A stretch of DNA of 64,000 bases from Ananas comosus (lineage: Eukaryota; Streptophyta; Magnoliopsida; Poales; Bromeliaceae), in contig NC_033623.1 in assembly GCF_001540865.1 (NCBI RefSeq), positions 5,385,262 to 5,449,261 of the forward strand, read 5' to 3'. The position numbers and the translations under genes are program-made. The notes below the pieces were generated by a model. The model was not told where the DNA came from. It did not search any database and was given only the letters and a program-made list of their open reading frames with translations. Below, piece by piece: positions 11,363-21,705 of the stretch (position 1 is its first letter; the number at the start of each line of letters is the position of its first letter).

Positions 11363-13827
11363 TGTCACGCCCTGAGACCGCTACCAATTTAGTTCGGTCC
11401 CGGGCGCGTCGAACAGACGCCGAACGGACAGGACCTCCCCTGTCCGTCCAAGGCTAGCCAACAGATCATGTATAAGAATTTACCCAGGAATCAATTCATA
11501 AATACACGATCAAGAAGCATCACTAGTGCGACAACCAAGAGCAAGATACGAGTATAGAAAATATACAAGTACATAAGAGAGAAGAAGCTATCTATTACAT
11601 TCATTCGACATAATATATACATGTAATTGCATCCTTTACATTCTTCCAAATATATAAGTACAATCACTCGAACCTCACCCTATACATCATCTACTCTCCA
11701 ATACCAAAAGGGGTGATAGCTAATACAAAAGGGAGGTAGCTAATGCGACTAGAACGCCGGGCCCTTACCGCGATCCTCCCGCTCACCAGGGACACCCGAA
11801 CTCGAACCTGTAGTAAAAATGGGGGTGAGAACTAACTTCCTTAGTTCCCAGTGGGTTCGGCCGCCGACTCCGCCGATCTCCCCACTAGGTCCAAGCGGGC
11901 ACAAGTAGATATACCAATAGATGGATAGACAGATAGATATATAGATAAGGAGCTGTAAATGACGGAAATGAAGCTATTCTACTATGCCCAATCATAAATG
12001 TATGAATGCATGTCCAATGAATTGGTAAGCAACTAACCTGTCATCATGTCCAAAGGTGAAGCTATTCACTCGTTCAATAACATCATTTACTTGTTCATTA
12101 ATCTCATGGCTTACCCGAAGGCTCGCCTACAGCTCACTAGCCATCTCGACACGTAGGGAGAATCAACTCACACTACGGACCCGAGACCGTCTGGCGGGGC
12201 CATATAGGCAATCCCTGGCGTGACCAACATCCGGAGCGCACTACTTGTGTGGGGCTTCCATCACAAGATTTAACAGACCGTGAGCATGATCCAATCCTCT
12301 AAGCTCGAGGATACCCTGTCCTCTAGAGTCACAATCATCATATAGTCCATAGGTGTCACATACACTATTAACTAGATTGTCCGTTTGTTCGCTATCGACT
12401 AGATGCCACTCGTTCATGGTTTACTATTGACTAGATGCCACTCGTTCTTTGTTCATCATTAGACTAGCCATTGAGCCCATCATTTTCTCTACACTATAGG
12501 ATTCACAAGACTCGACCCAATCCTCACCAATCCTCTATATCAAGTATCCAATACATGCTACGATATCATCAAGGAAGGCATAAGGAAAGGCAATGCACAA
12601 TAATCCTATAATGCAATAATACAAGATGCAGAATCGAAATGTACTAAGACATAGAAGGGAGCCCGATTGCTTCGGGATGGACACCACCCACCTCTTGGCG
12701 ATGCCGCGATAGTAGAAAGCTCGACGTTGCGGTTCTTGCACGCCGCTTAAACTCCTCGGGGCAAAGCGAGCCCTCGAGTACCCGATTCGGCGATAACTCC
12801 GCACCCGCTCGTCGGATCGGCAAACCGTCTTCGCCGACGCGTTCAGAGACCTAGCAATTAGGTTAGCGACCCAACAAATTAGATCAAAACCCTAGATTTG
12901 CCAAAATCCCAATTCTAAACCCTAGGTCTCAACAACGGAGAAATCCGTGGTGCGAGCTTCGATTTCGAGCTCGAACCTTCTATTTATCCCCAATAGGTTC
13001 CATTTGAACCAATTCTAAACCATAAAAACCCAGAACCCTAGAATTTCCATTAAAGGGTTGGAAGCTTACCTCTAACCTAAGCTCCAAGCTTGAGGGAGAG
13101 GGAGAGAAGATGACTTTCCTCTTCTTCTTAGTCTTCTCCTTCTCTTTCTTCTTCTTTCTTCCCTTCTTCTCCTTCCTCTTCTTCTTCTCCTTCTTCTCTT
13201 TCTTTTCTTTTCTTTTCTAGAGAGAGAGAATAGTGAGAGAGAGAGACGAAGAGAGCAACTGAGAGAGAGAGAGGGGTCCCCAAGCCCTATTAAAGGCTAT
13301 TTTGCAAATAGCCCCCTCAACTTTTCATCTTTAGAATCAGCCCTCTTTGGGCATTTTTGCAGTGAGGGACCGGTCCCAGCTCGAGAAGACCGGTCCCCGA
13401 AGGCTGCCACTTCGAGCAGAGGGATTTTCGCGTTCGGGAACCGGTCCTTACCTGAGAGACCGGTCCCCGGGAGACCGGTCCTTGTCCGAGAGACCGGTTC
13501 CCGAAAGCTGAGTTTTCGGGACTTAGCCAAATTTCGGCTATTTTCGCTGGGCCAACGTTCGGGAACCGGTCCCTCTCCACCAGGGACCGGTCTCATCAGA
13601 GACCCCCGCAGCCCAGCCTGATGGAACCGGTCCCTCCCTGCCAGGGACCGGTCCCCGAGAGCATTTCTACTCCAGTGCAAGTTTTGCACTGGTGCTCCCG
13701 CGGACACTTCTTTAACGCACCTTATGCATTATAGCCACCTTCGGACTTTCCGAAGCCTACGCACTCGACAACTAGTCGATTCTGGCCGAAGTCTAATCCT
13801 CGAGCTTCGAGAATTCACTTCCTTACA
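11363..13827 (-). mobile_element. 3' LTR of gypsy element 2 (minus strand)
   Basis: This 2465-bp LTR runs, on the minus strand, from TGTAAGGAAGTGAATTC at 13827 to the TGTCACGCCC end at 11363. It breaks the pol of element 1; the left flank is CTAAA (11358-11362). The sense-strand module order is a palindrome cluster (13369-13652), GGTAAGCTTC (13064-13073), the GTTGGCGAAG-like box (about 12820) and a two-stem module (11821-11890). The right TSD would lie beyond the N gap. Confidence 0.85.
13369..13652. promoter_or_regulatory. ACCGGT palindrome cluster, element 2 LTR
   Basis: ACCGGT cores start at 13369 and 13389 (20 bp), then 13440, 13459, 13474 and 13493 (19-15-19), then 13565 and 13586 (21), and 13626 and 13647 (21). 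The quartet spacing is identical to that in the element 1 and element 3 LTRs, although the surrounding sequence has diverged. Confidence 0.85.
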
Positions 13828-13848
13828 TCCTTCCCACCTTAAAAGAGT
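13828..13848 (-). other. Polypurine tract of element 2
   Basis: The minus strand reads a purine-rich run (CTTTTAAGGTGGGAAGGA) directly before the LTR start at 13827. Confidence 0.75.
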
Positions 13849-13918
13849 TTCGTCCTCGAAACGAACTCAATACGACAAAACTTAATTAGAATTCCAAATT
13901 CTAAACTCATACCTCGAT

Positions 13919-15053
13919 CTAGCTTTCAAACAGGTGAGGATGATTCGCCTTCATCTCCTCCTCGAGCTCCCAGGTGGCTTCGCGATCATCGTGATTGCTC
14001 CACCGAACTCGGACATAAGGGATCTCTCGACTCCTTAACTTGCGCACTTCACGAGCGGTAATTGCCACCGGGAATTTCTCGTAGCTCAGGTCCTTTTGAA
14101 GTTCCGGCGGCTCATATAGCATTACATGCTCGGGATCAGGTATGTACTTGCGAAGATTGGAGACGTGGAATACGTTGTGCACATCCGCTAGCTTTGGCGG
14201 CAACGTGAGCCGATAAGCCACTGTCCCAATCCGCTACAAGATTTCATAGGGGCCAATATATCGGAGACTCAATTTTCCCCGAACTCCAAACCGCTTCACA
14301 CCCCTCATAGGCGAGACCTTCAAGAAGACGCGGTCACCCACCGCAAACTCTAGATCTCGCCGGTGCCTATCCGCATAGCTTTGTTGTCGAGATTGCGCCG
14401 TGAGTAACCGTTTGCGAGCAAGGCGGACCTTTTCTTCCGCCTCCCGCAGCACATCGGGGCCAAATTCCGTGCGTTCGCCCACATCACTCCAATAAATGGG
14501 AGAGCGGCACTTCCGCCCATAAAGGGCTTCAAACGGTGCCATCTCCACACTAGCGTGATAACTATTGTTGTAGGCGAACTCGGCTATTGGCAAATACTTA
14601 CACCAACCTCCTTTGTAGTCGATGACACACGCTCTCAACATATCCTCCAGAGTCTGAATGGTTCTTTTAGTCTGTCCATCTGTCTGGGGATGAAATGCAG
14701 TGCTGAAATCGAGCCGCGTGCCAAGGGCCTCCTGCAGGCTTTTCCAAAAACGCGAAGTAAACTTGGGGTCTCTATCCGACACAATCGATTTCGACACCCC
14801 ATGTAACCTCACTACTTCGTCAAGATATACCTGCGCCAACTTATCTCCCGCCCAGGTGGTGTGGATTGGTAAAAAGTGTGCTGACTTCATCAAGCGGTCC
14901 ACAATCACCCAAATTGCGTCGTGGCCCCCTGTCGAGCGAGGTAAGCCAACGATAAAATCCATAGATATGTCCTCCCATTTCCAAACGGGAATAGGTAAAC
15001 TTTGAAGCTTCCCCGCTGGAAACCGGCGCTCTTCCTTTACTTGCTGACAAGTC
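13919..15053 (-). pseudogene. Ty3/gypsy pol: integrase and chromodomain-like tail (element 2)
   Basis: This is one frame with a single premature TAG (14234-14236) inside the GPY/F domain. Visible parts are the end of the zinc domain ([10 protein letters not shown]) at the gap edge, the integrase core ([36 protein letters not shown]), [13 protein letters not shown], and a tail ending EEEMKANHPHLFES. In the glutamate region it reads QTKRTIQ where related copies have QSERTIQ. The catalytic glutamate of the D,D35E triad therefore appears replaced by lysine, which would abolish activity. The 5' part is lost in the N gap. This protein is clearly diverged from elements 1 and 3. Confidence 0.88.
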
Positions 15054-15153
15054 NNNNNNNNNNNNNNNNNNNNNNNNNNNNNNNNNNNNNNNNNNNNNNN
15101 NNNNNNNNNNNNNNNNNNNNNNNNNNNNNNNNNNNNNNNNNNNNNNNNNNNNN
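15054..15153. other. Assembly gap of exactly 100 N
   Basis: A fixed-size scaffold gap. It sits between two gypsy pol sequences in opposite orientation, both cut at the same protein position (around [10 protein letters not shown]). The true length is unknown. Confidence 0.98.
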
Positions 15154-16241
15154 GTCTACCAATACCCGTTTGGAAATGGGAAAACATAGCAATGGACTTT
15201 GTTACCGGTTTGCCTCGATCACAAGGCGGACACGATGCGATATGGGTGATAGTGGATCGATTGACAAAGTCGGCACACTTCATGCCAATACATACTACGT
15301 GGTCGGGAGACAAGCTAGCGCAAGTTTATCTCGACGAGGTTGTGAGACTTCATGGGGTCCCAGTATCGATTGTGTCAGATCGAGACCCCAGGTTCACATC
15401 CCACTTTTGGAAGAGTTTGCAAGAAGCGCTAGGCACACGGCTCGACTTCAGTACAGCATTTCATCCTCAGAGTGATGGGCAGTCAGAGCGGACGATACAA
15501 ATCCTTGAGGATTTACTTCGAGCGTGTGTGCTAGATTACAAAGGAGGATGGCATGATTTCTTGCCCATGGCGGAGTTCGCCTACAATAACAGCTACCAAG
15601 AAAGTATAGCGATGGCGCCTTTTGAGGCACTGTATGGTCGAAAGTGTCGTTCTCCTATCCATTGGAGCGACGTGGGCGAGAGAGCGGCTCTCGGCCCGGA
15701 TGTGGTGCGGGAGGCGGAAGAGAAAGTTCGCCTTGCCCGTCAACGGTTGGCGATGGCGCAATCTCGACAAAAGAGTTATGCCGACAAGCGAAGAAAGGAT
15801 TTAGAGTTCGCGGTTGGAGACCGTGTATTCTTGAGAGTATCGCCGATGCGAGGAGTTAAACGATTTGGGGTCCGTGGGAAACTAAGTCCCCGATATGTCG
15901 GACCATTTGAGATATTAGAGCGTGTGGGTGCGGTAGCGTATAAGCTCGCATTACCACCGAGACTCGCGGGAGTTCATAATGTATTTCATGTGTCGAATCT
16001 TCGAAAGTATATTCGCAATGCGGCACATGTATTGGAGTATGAGCCCGTGGAGCTACGTGAGGATATGACCTACGAGGAGTACCCCGTGTGCATCCTCGAT
16101 AGAGAAGTGAAAAAGTTGCGAAGTCGCAAAATTCCATATGTGAAAGTCCAGTGGAGCAACCACGCGGCGCGAGAAGCCACTTGGGAGCTCGAGGAAATCA
16201 TGCGGAGAGAGTATCCGCATCTATTCGAATCGACGAGCTAA
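15154..16241 (+). CDS. Ty3/gypsy pol: integrase core to chromodomain-like tail (element 3, partial)
   Basis: The frame is open from the gap edge to the TAA at 16239-16241, with no stop or frameshift over about 360 codons. It starts within LPIPVWKWE. It has the three catalytic acidic regions (MDFVTGLPRSQGG, VSDRDPRFTSHFW, HPQSDGQSERTIQ), [20 protein letters not shown], a GPY/F domain (GPFEILERVGAVAYKL) and a complete tail with IPYVKVQWSNH and ATWELEE, as in chromovirus chromodomains. It is the least damaged pol in the window and closest to element 1. The zinc domain, RNase H, reverse transcriptase, protease and gag are missing because of the gap, so activity cannot be judged. Confidence 0.9.
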
Positions 16242-16267
16242 GGTATGCGTAATTTCGCGGACGAAAT

Positions 16268-16286
16268 TATTTTAAGGGGTGGAGAA
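16268..16286 (+). other. Polypurine tract of element 3
   Basis: The run ATTTTAAGGGGTGGAGAA ends immediately before the LTR start TGTAATATACC at 16287. Confidence 0.85.
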
Positions 16287-18967
16287 TGTAATATACCGAA
16301 AATTCGGAAAATAAATATCGAACTTTAGTCAAATTGACCAAAGTGCGAGAATGGTGCACTTCGGAAAGTCCGAAGGTGTTAAAATGATCAAAAGTGAGTT
16401 ACGGGAGGTTTTCGAGAGCTAGAGAATCAAATTCTGCAAAACTGCAGTTTTTGAGCTCTCGGGGACCGGTCCCTGGTGGGAGAGACCGGTCCCCGAACGC
16501 GTGCAGAATGAGACAGCCGAAAAATCGGCTAAGTCCTGGAAGATCAGCTCTCGGGAACCGGTCTCTGTCTGAGAGACCGGTCCCCTAGAGACCGGTCCCA
16601 TAAGGAGAGACCGGACCCATCGCGCGCAGCTGCTCTGGCTGCGCTGGGAGAGCTCTCGGAGACCGGTCCCTAGTCGGGGAGACCGGTCCCCGAGCCCGAA
16701 AACTGCCCAGTCCAGGCAGTTGAAATAGATGAAAGTTGAGGGGTTTATTAGCATTTTTGCCACCCAATGGTTATGTAAGGGGGCTGAAAGAGCCTTTCTC
16801 TCATTCCACTCCCTCTCACACTTTCTCCTCTCTTTCTCTCTCTAGAAGACAAGGAAGGAGAAGAAGAAGAAGGAAAGAAAGGAAGACAAAGAAGGAGAAG
16901 AAGGTGAAGAAGAAGCTTTTGGAGCAAAGGAGCCTCATCTTCTTCCTCTCTAGGGCAAGAAAGGAAAGCTTACAAGGTAAGCTTTGATCTATATTGTAGA
17001 AAAACGCTAGAATGAGTTTTGAATAACCTAGAAATGGGTTTTACTGGGATATTTGAAGAGTTTTGAAGCTTTCTTTTGCTTCTTTAGAGATCAAATCCAT
17101 GGTTGAGCTCAAGGTGAGCTTCAACCCACCTCTAATGGTGAAATCCAAACTAGGGTTTTGGAAAGCTAAGCAATGATTCTAATCGGGGCTATTAGAGTTA
17201 AAGAAGTCTCTTTTTCTTCTCAATGAGTATCAAACCTAGGTTTTGAATACATTGAGCTAGGCACCCGAAATTGGGGGCTTTTGCTATGAAGGTTTTAAGT
17301 GGCAATTGACCCTTCCTATAAAAACCTAATTGGGCCGGTATTTCGACGTTGGTGCAGCTCGGAATAGCATTTCGAAAAGTTCATGAAAAGTTTATGGGCA
17401 AATTGTCCTATATAAGGGTTCGTTTGGCCGCCGAGGTGTAAAGAACGAGGCATCTAAAAATCCTACAGAAAGTCATCGAGCACCTTAAGAGACCTACAAA
17501 GGTGCGGTGGTGCTTTTCAACTCAGTTGAAATTCTCTCTATGACCTAATGTGATCATTTCTTGGATATGTTCTTATATTTGTTGGCAATGCATTTTGGGG
17601 TTAAGTTATGATGAAATGTGATGGATGTGATGATTGTGAGCACAACTTAGTCATAATGAGATGGTGAGAACCTAATTAATGTCAAAACCCTAGATGTATG
17701 CATGAGAAAGATGGTTGAGTCCGCAAGTGAGTACTAAAAGCGGAGTGCACCAATGAAACAGTAGCGAGTGGATTTGATAAGTAATAGTGAAATGACACAA
17801 CTTAGAGTTAGTGTGATGTAAGGAACTAAGTGATGTAAGAATGAAGAGAAGTGACAACGTTGTGAAGTTTAAGTTAAAAGAAAGGCAAGAGAACAATGTA
17901 TTGCTAGAGTTAAGCAAGAGTGTATGCAATATTAAAGATGTGATTGACATGATAGTTTGCCAACATAAACCGATGTTCAAGAGACACTAGAGTTGTGTAA
18001 AGTCGAGAGATTGAAACTATAATCCTTTGAAGTAAGGATATGATCATACTTGCTGTTGCAGTTCCGGTTGCTCATTAGTGGGCGGTCGCTCCCCCTCGGG
18101 CGATGCGCTCCGGAGTTATGCATCCGGGTTGGGAGTAGACACCTTAAGGACGTCCTAGCTGGTGAGTACCTGCGATGATGGACTTAACGTGATGGCAAGT
18201 TAAATTGGCGAAACCCCCGGAGCTTAGCCTTATGATTAAAGAGCAAAGAATCAAAGAATAAAGAACAAGAGGTAAAGTGAAAAGAACTAAGACAGATGAC
18301 ATAATACTGCATCTATTAATGTTGGCATATTCCTTGCCTTGTTTTTAGGCATATTAGCATATGTATATAGATTGGCTTACCATATTCTCAGTTATCTTTC
18401 TTTTATGCCTGATTAGTTCCTAGTGGGAAAGTCAGTGATGTTGTGACGAACCCTGGGACTTTGTTGAGTTCTCCGCCACTATTTCCACCAGAGCGGGGAC
18501 GAGCGAGCGGCGACGCGACGAAGGTAAAAGTATCGCGCCTTAGACAGAGGCCACCGATGTTTGGGTTTATTTCTGTAGTTAAAGTATCTTATGTATCATC
18601 TTTTGCTATTTTGATGAGTTTTCAAGGAAAGAATGTAAAGCTTATTTTGAGGTAAATGTGTTGTAAGAAAGAAATGATGAGATTATGTAAGAACTGCAAA
18701 GAATTCTAAATGTAAGAGATGGATGCAATGTATATGATCTAAAATGAATCATATTACTTGTGTAGAATGTTTAGTTTCCTTTTCTTTCACTTGTGGCTAC
18801 TGCTTACCCTCGTGTAAGCCGTTGTGTATGTTTCCGCTAGTGCTTTTCTCTATTGATGAAAATGTGCATGTGATGAGCCTTGGGCGGATAGGGGAAACTC
18901 TGTCCGTTCGGCGTCTGTTTGACGTGCTCGGGTCGGGCCAAATTGCCATCGGTCCCGGGGCGTGACA
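16287..18967 (+). mobile_element. 3' LTR of gypsy element 3
   Basis: This LTR is 2681 bp, from TGTAATATACC to CCCGGGGCGTGACA. Along it are the ACCGGT cluster (16465-16687), the hairpin CTGCCCAGTCCAGGCAG (16704-16720), a CT leader then GA-rich exon-like DNA with ACAAGGTAAGC (16971-16981), the box GGTCGCTCC...GCTCCGGAGT (18083-18117), a possible acceptor (TTGTTTTTAG at 18339-18348) and a weak two-stem module (18421-18480). It is followed by ATATA (18968-18972), the probable right TSD; the left one is lost in the gap. Confidence 0.88.
16465..16687. promoter_or_regulatory. ACCGGT palindrome cluster, element 3 LTR
   Basis: Cores start at 16465 and 16485 (20 bp), 16557, 16576, 16591 and 16610 (19-15-19; the last is ACCGGA), and 16662 and 16682 (20). 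A perfect 12-bp palindrome, GGGACCGGTCCC, is at 16462-16473. Each core contains CCGG. Confidence 0.88.
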
Positions 18968-19295
18968 ATATATGTTGTACAGTTTTGGAAGAATGCAAGT
19001 TGTAATAATTGTATAAAGTTAAATGGATTAATAGTTAAGTACATCTCTCTTTTGTCACTTGTATGCTTTACATGTGTTGCTTGCTCTTAGTTGATAAGCA
19101 CTGTTTATGCTCTCGCTATCATTGTTTGATCATGTATGTAAACGAGTGTATTTCCTGGGAACTTGTGTACATGATCTCGTCGCTTGGGCCTTGGGCGGAC
19201 AGGGGAGACTCTGTCCGTTCGGCGTCCGTTCGGCGTCCGTTCGCCGCGCTCGATCCGGACCAAATTGGTAGCGGGCTCGGGGCGGGGGCGTGACA
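18968..19295 (+). mobile_element. Plus-strand LTR 3' fragment
   Basis: This is U5-type sequence ending TCGGGGCGGGGGCGTGACA. It has the conserved GGGCGGACAGGGGAG...CTGTCCGTTCGGCG block, in which 'cgttcggcgtc' is duplicated (19217-19240). It is cut on the left by element 3, which inserted into it. It is followed by TTAGT (19296-19300), a probable right TSD whose partner is lost. Confidence 0.75.
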
Positions 19296-20650
19296 TTAGT
19301 GGTGTGAGAACTAATGAAAGTTTTCAGTGGGTTAGGCTACCGACCTCGTCGACTCACCCATTAGGCCTACTCAGGCATATGTAGGCAAGAAAAAGATAGA
19401 TAGTAACCAAACTACAACTACTACAATGCCTGTACAATGCTGGAAGGAAACAATATACATACTCATGAAGTTGATGATGCATGCATCCTATTACTACCAA
19501 TACCCAATCAACTTGGTTAACTATTTGGTTAACTTCAACTCACCAACCAAATCCTGTTTGTCGGGGAGGATACCGCTACAACCCGACGGGGCCGTCTGCT
19601 GGGGAGAATTCCACTATCAACCCAGTTGATGACACTCCGGAGTTCACCGCCCAAGGTGGAGCGACCTACCTCAAGCATTCAGACTCTCTGTGAATACGAT
19701 CTAATCCTCGCTTGGAGGACACAATACCACACTTTAACAAACTCTTTATTCTAGGTTTAGCATTTCCAAACTCTAGATGCTAACCAATTCATCTTATTCA
19801 TGCTACAAGTTTATTTTCCTTGTTAAGCTTTTCCAATACTAGGTGCTACTCATCCGTCTAGTTCCATGTCATTCGCTCACTAGTGTCATAGTTTACCGTT
19901 TCATACATCTATAGGGTTTCTAAGTTTACCATGTATTGTCTACATGTACTTTACATCCAAAGCATACAAAATGCTACCATTATGCCACATACCACATTTA
20001 CCCTATAATGCATGAATTCACTATGCACATTTATAGATGCTCAAGAAAGTGACTAGACATAGTAAGTCATTCGAAGACTTCAGATAGCACCACCCACCTT
20101 CTAGTGATGCCGAAGTGCGAGGAAACCACTTCCTGCGATTTATGGACGACCGCTCCTCTCGCCCCACGACAAACGAAGTCGAAATGAGGTTTTCCCTCAA
20201 TAACTCGGCGTAAACTTGTCAGAATCTCGATCCAAGCCTCCCAACGTGTCAGTTTATACTCCAATTGGGGCTACAAGAGATCAAACCTAAGTTAAATCTC
20301 ATAGATAACAAAACCCCAATTCTACCCATAGGGTTCATACAAAACACCCAAGACATTAATTTTTCTAGGATTTCATAGTATAAAAGAAGCTCTAGAAATC
20401 CAAGAAACTCAAAACCAACTCAATTAGGGAATTTAAATCAAACCCTAACAAGAAATCACAAGAAACCTACCTTAGGTTCTTATTCCAAGAACTTCCCCTT
20501 TCTCCACCAAAATCCTCAAATTCTAGCTTCAATCCCCTTCAATTCCACCATGGATTGGAGTCCTATAGAGAGAGAAGGAGGAGAAGTTGAGAGGTGGGAG
20601 GAGAAAACGAAGTTCTCTTGCATGGGAGATAATAGGTGTAGGGCTAGGGG

Positions 20651-20659
20651 TATTTATAG
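20651..20659 (-). promoter_or_regulatory. TATA box of LTR promoter
   Basis: The minus strand reads CTATAAATA, downstream of the palindrome cluster and upstream of the leader. This is where an LTR core promoter should sit. Confidence 0.6.
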
Positions 20660-20810
20660 AATGCCAACAATTGCATCTAACCCCATCCCCCCACAAAAGC
20701 AATTTTGCACTATTACAAAACAGTCCAATTCTATTTGGGTACCGGTACTTGGGACTTAGTACCATACCAGCTCCCATACCCGGGAGCTGCGGATCTCTGC
20801 TCGCTATGCA

Positions 20811-20880
20811 GTACCGGTACACCAGGCCAATACCGGTACCATATTTGTCCAATACCGGTACCCGACTACAGTACCGGTAC
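20811..20880. promoter_or_regulatory. GTACCGGTAC palindrome cluster
   Basis: ACCGGT cores start at 20813, 20832, 20854 and 20873, spacings 19-22-19. Arms are GT/AC, giving perfect 10-bp palindromes such as 20811-20820. Further copies lie at about 20744 and 20957. Confidence 0.85.
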
Positions 20881-21173
20881 ACCGCCTCATACGGTCCGGA
20901 TCCTGTACGCCCTACAACCACGCACTGGCTAGGTACCGATACAGCATTGCTTTGGTACCGGTACCAAGTGCCAATTTTGCACTTTAACAGCAGAATTGCT
21001 ATGGGAGTTCGTTTTCACGCCCAGTTTGCGCAGAAAATATCTAAATACCTCCGGAAATCACTTCTAACCATCCCCAGGCCTCCAGAATTGCTCGGGGACA
21101 ACGCACATCCAGCTTAAGCTTCACTTTGATCAACTAGATCAAAGTTAGCATCGTAACCCGGAGATTCGGTATG

Positions 21174-21572
21174 TTACATCTCAGGTGGCGAATTTTCTAT
21201 GACTCCAAGTTGTGCCACTTCTGATTCGCTCTCCACCTCCTCACTCTCCCCTGCGAGAGAGCTCTTCTCGTGTCCAGGACTAGCTTGAACCAAATATGGT
21301 AACATGTTTACCATAGTAATTTCGACTAGTGGGAGGGACCCAAATAAGATTTTCCTTCCTTCTTCTCCTTTCGGTGGGCTCGCACTAAAGGCCGCTTCGC
21401 CTTCTAGCTCTTGTTCTTTGACATTGTCTTCAGTCCGCTTGTCAAAAGGATATCCTTGATGGCCTTGCTTCATCAAGTAGGACCCTCTTGACTTGATACT
21501 AGACCTTTTCGGTCTACTTTGGACAATTAGGCCATTCTGTTGGCATCTTCTCCACCTCTTCTTCTTTGGCAT
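21174..21572 (-). pseudogene. Unrecognised ORF cut by an LTR insertion
   Basis: A 132-codon frame starts at 21572 (MPKKKRWRRCQQNG) and ends PPEM followed by TAA. The stop is supplied by the first bases of the LTR (TGTAAC) at 21178, so the original frame continued further. The product is basic at the start and rich in Glu and Ser later (GESEEVESESEVAQ). I do not recognise a domain. It may be part of an older retroelement or a host gene remnant. Downstream sequence that would complete it is not in the window. Confidence 0.35.
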
Positions 21573-21705
21573 GATGGGCCATGCTTAAAACTAGTGCATC
21601 TATCTCTTATGAGTCTTGATAGGTGGAATTCGTGACCTTTGGTATTGGGTAGGAACCAGACCCGCACCATCTTTGGTCGTCTAGAGAAAGAATCTGGCTC
21701 TCAAC

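Larger units (their letters stand above)
19296..21178 (-). mobile_element. Minus-strand LTR fragment with GTACCGGTAC cluster
   Basis: On the minus strand this LTR starts TGTAACATACCGAATC at 21178 and runs to 19296, where the plus-strand LTR interrupts it. The U5 end is missing. It holds GTACCGGTAC palindromes, a TATA box (20651-20659), the leader, the CTCCGGAG box (19633-19645) and a partly decayed two-stem module (19303-19365). No polypurine tract follows its start, so it was probably a solo LTR. Confidence 0.75.

Noticed and set aside
14700..15005. Plus-strand ORFs opposite the pol genes
   Set aside because: Antisense shadows of the integrase frame, with no independent motif.
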